Assembly: GCF_016907365.1 (NCBI RefSeq)
Contig: NZ_JAFBBV010000001.1
Span: 1,798,001 to 1,862,000, forward strand
Direction of reading: 5' to 3'
DNA length: 64,000 bases
Source: Oerskovia paurometabola
GTDB lineage: Bacteria; Actinomycetota; Actinomycetes; Actinomycetales; Cellulomonadaceae
Made by a program: the position numbers and the translations under genes. The stretch's first letter is position 1; every line of letters begins with the position of its first letter. Below the pieces are notes generated by a model, which was not told the DNA's origin, ran no database searches, and saw nothing but the letters and a program-made list of their open reading frames with translations. Positions 59,701 through 64,000 of the stretch are shown piece by piece.

Positions 59701-62700
59701 GACCGCGACCCAGCAGGTCAAGTCGTTCTCGGGCGCGACGCCCGAGTACCTGACGACCATGACGAGCACGTTCGACGCCTTGGGGCGCGCGATCACGCAG
59801 ACCGACGCGCTGGGTCGGACGACCTCGATGGCGTACACCCCGGCCGGAGCCGGTCCGGTGACCAAGGTCGTCACGACCACCCCGGACCCTGACGGTGCCG
59901 GGGCTCTCACCCCGCTGGTCACGAGCATGGATCTCGACCCTGCGTGGGGAGTGCCGGTGAAGTCGGTCGACCCAAACGGCAAGGTCACGACGGCCACGTA
60001 CGACGCGTTCGGGCGACTGACGAACGTGTGGATGCCGGACCGGCCGCAGGCCACGAAGTCCCCGAGCATCACGTACGAGTACCAGGTGCGGTCCGACGGG
60101 CCGAACACCGTGACCACGAAGACCCTCACCTCTGCCGAGACCTACCTGACGTCGGTAGCTCTCTACGACGGCCTGCTGCGCGCGAGCCAGACGCAGGCAC
60201 CGTCGGCGGACAAGGACAGCCCCGGTCGCATCGTGACCGACCAGGTCTACGACACCCGCGGGTTGGTCATCAGGTCCAACAACCCGTGGTTCACGGAGGG
60301 GAGTCCGGGCACGACGAGGGTCGTCCCGACGACGGCCGTCCCAGCGCGCACGGTCATGGAGTACGACGGCGCTGGCCGTGCGACGGCGCAGATCGTCCAG
60401 GTGGCCGAGCAGGAGAAGTGGCGTACGACCACGACGTACGGCGGCGATCGGGTCACGGTCGTGCCGCCCGCGGGCGGCACGCCTCAGACGACCATCAGCG
60501 ATGCGCGCGGCAACCTCGTGGAGCTGCGTCAGTACACGTCGGGCTCCGTCACCGGACCCTTCCAGACGACGACCTACACGTACGACAAGAGCGGTCAGCT
60601 CGCGACGACCAAGGACGCCGCGGGCAACACGTGGTCCAACACGTACGACCTGCTCGGCAGGGTCATCTCCGCCTCGGACCCTGACAAGGGCACGACGAGC
60701 ACGACGTACGACGACGCGGGCCAGGTGGTCACCACGACCGACGCGCGTGGCGTCGTCCTGGCGAGCAAGTACGACTTCCTGGGTCGTCCCACGGAGACGC
60801 GCGAGGGCTCGCTGACGGGCACCCTGCGCTCCTCGTGGTCCTACGACACCCTCGCCAAGGGGCAGCTCACCTCGACGACCCGATTCGACAAGGGCAACGC
60901 CTACGTCATGGCGGTCACGGCCTACGACGCGCTCAACCGCCCGTTGGGCCAGTCCCTGAAGCTGCCGACCTCCGAAGGTGCCCTCGCGGGGACCTACACG
61001 AGCAGCCTGACCTATACGGCCGACGGCCAGGTCAAGACCGTCTCGTTGCCCGCGGTGGGGAACCTTCCGGAGGAGACGGTGGGAACCATCTTCGACGGTC
61101 AGTCCCTTCCGAGCCGTGTGGTCTCGGGCAACGGGGGCGTGTACGCGGCGAGCACGAAGTACTCGCCGTACGGCGAGGTCCTGGTCCAGGACCTGGGCGA
61201 CGTGTACTCGACGATCCAGCACAACACGTACGAGCACGGCACCCGGAGGCCGACGACCGCCAAGGTCGAGCGCGAGGGGATCGCGAACCTGGACCTCGAC
61301 GTGAGCTATGGCTATGACGCGGCCGGGAACATCACCTCGATCTCGAACAAGCCGGTGGGCTCGACCAGCGACACGCAGTGCTTCACCTACGACGGGCTGC
61401 GACGCCTGACCGAGGCCTGGACCCCGGCGAGCGACGACTGTGCGACCCCTCGCACGGCTGCGGCTCTCGGCGGTGCGGCACCGTACTGGACGAGCTACAC
61501 CTTCGACCCGGTCGGGAACCGGACGAGCACGACCCAGCACACCACGGCCGGTGACCGGACCTCCGCGTACACCTATCCCGCGGCAGGTGCTGCGCGACCG
61601 CACGCCGTCACGCAGGTGACGACGACGGGGACGACAACCTCCACGAACACCTACGGTTACGACCAGTCGGGGAACACCACGACGCGCGCCATCGCCGGAC
61701 AGCCGGTGCAGGAGCTCGCGTGGGACGCCGAGGGCAAGCTCGACACGGTCACGGAGGCCGGCGTCGTCACTGACGACTACCTCTATACGCCCGAGGGGGA
61801 CCGGCTCCTGCGCCGTCAGGACGGGGCGACCACCATCTACTTGCCGGGCGGGCAGGAGCTCACCCTGACCCAGGGCGGTGACCTCAAGGCGATCCGCTAC
61901 TACTCCTTGGCGGGGCAGACGGTCGCCGTGCGCACCGGTGTGGGGGCTGCGGGTGTCGACACGCTCGTCGCGGACCACCACGGGACCGCTGAGATGACGG
62001 TCAACAACGCGACCCAGCAGGTCACGCGTCGCTACCACGACCCGTACGGGAACGCGCGCGGCGCCTCGCCGACGAGCTGGGTCGACGACAAGGGCTTCCT
62101 CGGGAAGCCGGTCGACTCGACCGGTCTGACCAGCGTCGGGGCGAGATACTACGACTCGCAGCTGGGCAGGTTCATCTCGGTCGATCCGATCATGGACCTC
62201 ACCGATCCGCAGCAGTGGTCGGCGTACGCCTACGCCGACAACAACCCGGTGACGTACTCGGACCCCACAGGGCTGCTGTCCTGGAAGGGGGCCGGGAAGT
62301 GGCTCAAGAACACCGTCAAGTCCGGCAGCAAGTTCATCAAGAAGTACCAGGGTGAGATCGTCGGTGCCGTCGTGGGCGTCGTCGTCACCTCCGGCTGCCT
62401 GGCCGTCACGGCAGGTGCTGGAAGCCTGGGCTGCATGGCCCTTGGCGGTGCCGCGGGTGGTGCCGCCACCAACCTCTGGAAGAGCAAGGTCCAGAAGACC
62501 CAGAAGTTCTCCCTGATGGGGCTGGCCCGCGACACCGTCATGGGCGGAGCCTTGGGCTACCTCGGAGGCGCTGGCGGAAGGCTGCTCGCGCCGGCGCTGG
62601 GCAAGGCCTCGACCAGCATCCGCGCCGCCGTCTCACGGACGTTCGCCGCCAAGAAGCCGGCACCGAGGCCAAGTAGCGCGTCCAGTGCGGCGAAACCTGC

Positions 62701-63472
62701 GGGCACGGCCAAGGCCTCACCGAAGGACAGCCCTGAGCCTACGTCCTGCCCTGTCGCAGGAGCGCGGAGCTTCTCAGGTGGCACAAACGTGCTCATGGGC
62801 GACAGGTCGATCAAGCCGATCAAGAACGTCAAGCCCGGCGACAAGGTCCTGGCCGCAGACCCCAAGACGGGTCGTCAAGAGGTCAAGATCGTCACCAGGA
62901 CGTGGGTCCATCAGGACACCCTCGTCACGTTCACGGTAGGCGGCAAGGCGCTGACCACGACCGAGGACCACCCCTTCTGGAACGCCACCGACAAGCAGTG
63001 GCAGGATGCCCAGTACTTCGACTTCGGCGACAACATCCTCACCGCTGACGGGTTCCAGATCCCCACGGCCGGCATCCAGGCCGGATCGAGCATCGTAGAC
63101 TCGGCCTACAACCTGACGGTTGACGACTTACACACGTACTATGTACTGGTTGCTACTACGCCAGTGCTTGTGCACAATTGCGGCCCGACAAAGACGGACA
63201 GGATTGCCGAGCATCTCACTTCCAGGGATCTGGATGCCGCTAAGCGCGAACTCGGAGGTGAGGTAGTTGCGCGAAAGGCTGATGGAACTCCGTGGGATCA
63301 TGTCGGCGAGGTCCGAGATGCTCAGCAGGGTCTCCTGAAGCGTTTGCATCAGGTCAAGGTGCAGATGTCAAAGGCGGGGGTTGATGATCCGAGTTTCCCG
63401 TCGCTCCAGGACGAACTAAGCCAGGCCAGCAAATTGCTGGACCTCTCAGAGCAATATGTCCCGAGGCACTGA
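56780..63472 (+). CDS. Secreted RHS-repeat polymorphic toxin with HINT and type 28-like toxin domain
   Basis: 2230 residues from the ATG at 56780, which has AAGGGG 7 nt upstream; ATG 56729, overlapping the previous stop, is the alternative. A signal peptide ends near PSASA (residue ~43). An N-terminal shell region (GLAPELALSYSSGG near 285) leads into many YD-type RHS repeats (YDAFGRLTNV, YDLLGRVISASD, YDAAGNITSI). The RHS core has DPYGNARG (~1754) and GARYYDSQLGRFISVDP (~1787). A Gly-rich hydrophobic segment (~1860-1900) follows, then a HINT domain (1997-2134). The HINT runs from SFSGGTNVLMGD, through TTTEDHPFW with His 2064, to VHN-C (Asn 2133/Cys 2134). The last ~97 residues (DGTPWDHVGEVRDAQQGLLKR...ASKLLDLSEQYVPR) resemble Ntox28, a predicted RNase toxin. 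Confidence 0.93.
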   Translation: MTPAVSMSRAFSNARFRASVGAAVGTTLLAGLLVVAPSASAQDDLLEREGWTQEERIAHGLSLYPEIDPEKPVSVTEGTSRPAATAQSIAASAAAGTTWPQGGAVDLSLPPEGGEASGSAGGLPVSVVPLVEDGAVVDSEVSVEVFDQRVAAATGVDGVVLEVATAAAEPTSPVELTVDYSGFAGKYGGDWASRLRLVGLPDCALSTPDQPECQESVPLTSTNDVESSTVTARVEPAAFGAMALTAGAAGGAGNWSATPLSASASWQAGGPSGNFSWSYPMRVVPSPGGLAPELALSYSSGGLDGRVVSTNNQSSWVGDGWDLWSGYVERKYTSCSEDAQGNANNLSRKTGDLCWKSDNATLVFNGMSTELVKDVATGTWKPESDDGSRVERLTGAWNGDNDTEYWKVTTPDGTQYFFGRDKRSATDPLALGSAWTVPVYGNHPGEPCYQATFEASSCTQGWKWNLDYVVDPFGNSLTYTYGKETNSYGRNLNTAVSSYDRGGYLKSVEYGTRAGAETGAQAPMRVDFTVAERCLPTGGVTCAESELTAANASKWPDVPFDLICSSTTTCPTQSSPSFFTRKRLTSVTTKVLNGASYREVDSWTLGHQLPDPGDGSDPVLWLSSIEHKGLAGGTITLPKVTFIGQQMANRVDTLGDHGPPMNRLRVIAVNSESGGTISVNYSPIDCTSSNLPASPETNTRRCFPVFWTPEGLPDPIMEYFHKYLVTSVVSDGRDSQSQATETRYSYVGAPAWHYDDSELTPPKQRTWAQFRGYGTVDVITGASTTTQLKTRYRYFRGMDGDRAAPAGGVRSVAVDGITDHDRFSGMTREETTYNGAEVVSTSLSTPWRSPATATGADGTKSYFTGESVSETRTTAPNVPGGVQTTRTVTTYDDTYGSPVQVEDLGDVSTAADDKCTRLEYARNTTANILSTVKRSESVAVACGVTPSRPGDVVNDERMLYDGAAYGVAPTKGRVTATQQVKSFSGATPEYLTTMTSTFDALGRAITQTDALGRTTSMAYTPAGAGPVTKVVTTTPDPDGAGALTPLVTSMDLDPAWGVPVKSVDPNGKVTTATYDAFGRLTNVWMPDRPQATKSPSITYEYQVRSDGPNTVTTKTLTSAETYLTSVALYDGLLRASQTQAPSADKDSPGRIVTDQVYDTRGLVIRSNNPWFTEGSPGTTRVVPTTAVPARTVMEYDGAGRATAQIVQVAEQEKWRTTTTYGGDRVTVVPPAGGTPQTTISDARGNLVELRQYTSGSVTGPFQTTTYTYDKSGQLATTKDAAGNTWSNTYDLLGRVISASDPDKGTTSTTYDDAGQVVTTTDARGVVLASKYDFLGRPTETREGSLTGTLRSSWSYDTLAKGQLTSTTRFDKGNAYVMAVTAYDALNRPLGQSLKLPTSEGALAGTYTSSLTYTADGQVKTVSLPAVGNLPEETVGTIFDGQSLPSRVVSGNGGVYAASTKYSPYGEVLVQDLGDVYSTIQHNTYEHGTRRPTTAKVEREGIANLDLDVSYGYDAAGNITSISNKPVGSTSDTQCFTYDGLRRLTEAWTPASDDCATPRTAAALGGAAPYWTSYTFDPVGNRTSTTQHTTAGDRTSAYTYPAAGAARPHAVTQVTTTGTTTSTNTYGYDQSGNTTTRAIAGQPVQELAWDAEGKLDTVTEAGVVTDDYLYTPEGDRLLRRQDGATTIYLPGGQELTLTQGGDLKAIRYYSLAGQTVAVRTGVGAAGVDTLVADHHGTAEMTVNNATQQVTRRYHDPYGNARGASPTSWVDDKGFLGKPVDSTGLTSVGARYYDSQLGRFISVDPIMDLTDPQQWSAYAYADNNPVTYSDPTGLLSWKGAGKWLKNTVKSGSKFIKKYQGEIVGAVVGVVVTSGCLAVTAGAGSLGCMALGGAAGGAATNLWKSKVQKTQKFSLMGLARDTVMGGALGYLGGAGGRLLAPALGKASTSIRAAVSRTFAAKKPAPRPSSASSAAKPAGTAKASPKDSPEPTSCPVAGARSFSGGTNVLMGDRSIKPIKNVKPGDKVLAADPKTGRQEVKIVTRTWVHQDTLVTFTVGGKALTTTEDHPFWNATDKQWQDAQYFDFGDNILTADGFQIPTAGIQAGSSIVDSAYNLTVDDLHTYYVLVATTPVLVHNCGPTKTDRIAEHLTSRDLDAAKRELGGEVVARKADGTPWDHVGEVRDAQQGLLKRLHQVKVQMSKAGVDDPSFPSLQDELSQASKLLDLSEQYVPRH
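63182..63472 (+). other. C-terminal toxin domain (type 28-like) released by HINT cleavage
   Basis: Codons after Asn-Cys of the HINT domain encode a helical ~97-residue domain with TDRIAEHLTSRDLDAAKREL, DGTPWDHVGEVRDAQ and LDLSEQYVPR. I recognise this as the polymorphic toxin type 28 pattern from memory; a ribonuclease activity is the published prediction for that family as I recall it. My hand count gives 200 G+C in 360 bases at 63121-63480 (56%), far below the ~72% of the RHS body. Confidence 0.7.
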
Positions 63473-64000
63473 TGACAGAATTTGGAGAAATGCTAGGTAG
63501 GGCTAAATCCGGGACGCTGAGCGCTCGAGAACTCGATGTTGCCGTGCAGGCAATTTCTGAGTGTCGGACAAGTCACGGGGACCTGTATACGGCGTTGCAC
63601 GTGGTTGGGCTGGCGGGCTCCCCTGCCCAAGCGGAGGTCGTCAGGAAGTATCTCCGCATGCCCGCTGACCCAATGCTGTCGCGCCTCGCTTTGCAGATTC
63701 TTGGCGACTACTGGGGGCTGTCGTCTGACCTTCTTCCCGAGCTTCGCAGGTTCCTGACTGGAGTCGATTGGGATGTTGAAGGCGATGTCCGAGATGTTGC
63801 CATTTCCATCACCGGCCGGCATCTTCGAGAGGTGGGTGGACCGGCCGACTTGGCAAGAATGCTGATGAGTATCGCCGACGACGATAGCGAGTTCGGTCTT
63901 GTTCGAGAGGCCGCATTGCGGGCCCTGGCTGTCGGACTCGGGGATTCGCTTATCGAAACGTCTTCTCCCGCCGTCCGAGTGCGCGTTGGATCTGCGCAGG
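63472..64000 (+). CDS. HEAT-repeat protein, likely cognate immunity protein (3' end outside window)
   Basis: The ATG shares one base with the toxin stop (TGATG), and the frame stays open to the last base, giving at least 176 residues. The sequence starts MTEFGEMLGRAKSGTLSARE and is a helical solenoid. HEAT-like units are seen at PMLSRLALQILGDYWG, EGDVRDVAISITGRHLRE and GLVREAALRALAVGLG. Base composition is low in GC like the toxin tip, and codons such as TTT, ATT, CTT and AAA are frequent. Position and coupling directly behind an RHS toxin are those of an immunity gene; HEAT-repeat proteins are known among such antidotes. Neutralisation of this toxin is an inference. Confidence 0.75.
   Translation, partial: MTEFGEMLGRAKSGTLSARELDVAVQAISECRTSHGDLYTALHVVGLAGSPAQAEVVRKYLRMPADPMLSRLALQILGDYWGLSSDLLPELRRFLTGVDWDVEGDVRDVAISITGRHLREVGGPADLARMLMSIADDDSEFGLVREAALRALAVGLGDSLIETSSPAVRVRVGSAQ

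Noticed and set aside
56765..62038. Reverse-strand open frame of 1757 codons opposite the RHS gene
   Set aside because: The forward strand carries the RHS repeats and core; this frame is an Arg/Val/Asp-rich shadow.

Overview
The window reads as chromosomal DNA of a very high-GC actinobacterium. GTG starts are common, third codon positions are dominated by C and G, and the housekeeping gene orders are those of Actinomycetota: smc-ftsY, amtB-glnB-glnD-ffh, rpsP-khpA-rimM-trmD-rplS-lepB-rnhB-DUF2469-yraN-comM-dprA-xerC, rpsB-tsf-pyrH-frr-cdsA-rlmN, dxr-rseP-ispG, rimP-nusA-ylxR-infB-rbfA and truB-ribF. Protein character (short NusA, Pro/Ala/Gly-rich IF2 N-terminus, DUF4233 before ndk, DivI1A-repeat protein after rlmN) suggests Micrococcales, perhaps Cellulomonadaceae or Promicromonosporaceae. 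That placement is an inference from remembered family traits; no search was possible.

Layout. 1-1.6 kb: the end of a drug-exporter gene, DUF4233 and ndk. 1.8-7.3 kb: smc, a small membrane protein and ftsY (chromosome folding and the SRP receptor). 7.5-11 kb: ammonium transport and PII signalling (amtB, glnB, and a glnD that stops after its HD domain). 11-23.4 kb: ffh, an amidohydrolase, the S16/L19 ribosomal and tRNA-modification cluster, signal peptidase, RNase HII, and the comM/dprA/xerC group. 23.5-30.4 kb: a reverse-strand M23-like exported protein, then rpsB-tsf-pyrH-frr-cdsA-rlmN. 30.4-36.8 kb: a DivI1A-repeat protein, the MEP isoprenoid enzymes Dxr and IspG flanking the site-2 protease RseP, a GNAT acetyltransferase and a reverse Fpg/Nei glycosylase. 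36.9-50.4 kb: proS, a reverse lipoprotein, the rimP-to-rbfA transcription/translation operon, a divergent MFS exporter/TetR pair sitting between rbfA and truB, and ribF. 50.4-53.4 kb: an ABC ATPase with a large membrane partner, and a flavodoxin.

The accessory part is 53.5-64 kb. A predicted promoter leads into a secreted LamG-domain protein. It is followed by a ~2230-residue secreted RHS-repeat polymorphic toxin, with an RHS core, a HINT autoprocessing domain and a ~97-residue C-terminal toxin that I recognise as type 28-like. A HEAT-repeat gene follows and runs off the window end; it is the likely immunity gene. All three genes overlap end to start (4 bp, if the second begins at its alternative ATG 56729, then 1 bp). 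GC falls to about 56% close to the HINT/toxin junction, as expected of an exchangeable toxin tip.

Regulatory signals. Many starts carry a TAnnnT-like hexamer exactly 6-7 nt upstream, the arrangement of leaderless actinobacterial promoters. rpsP and rplS share a TGGCAnAATAG promoter element. The rplS leader holds three nested perfect helices, and the infB-rbfA gap holds three more. The exporter/tetR intergenic region has a palindrome placed between the -35 and -10 boxes of the exporter promoter. No tRNA, rRNA, CRISPR array, insertion sequence or replication origin was seen.
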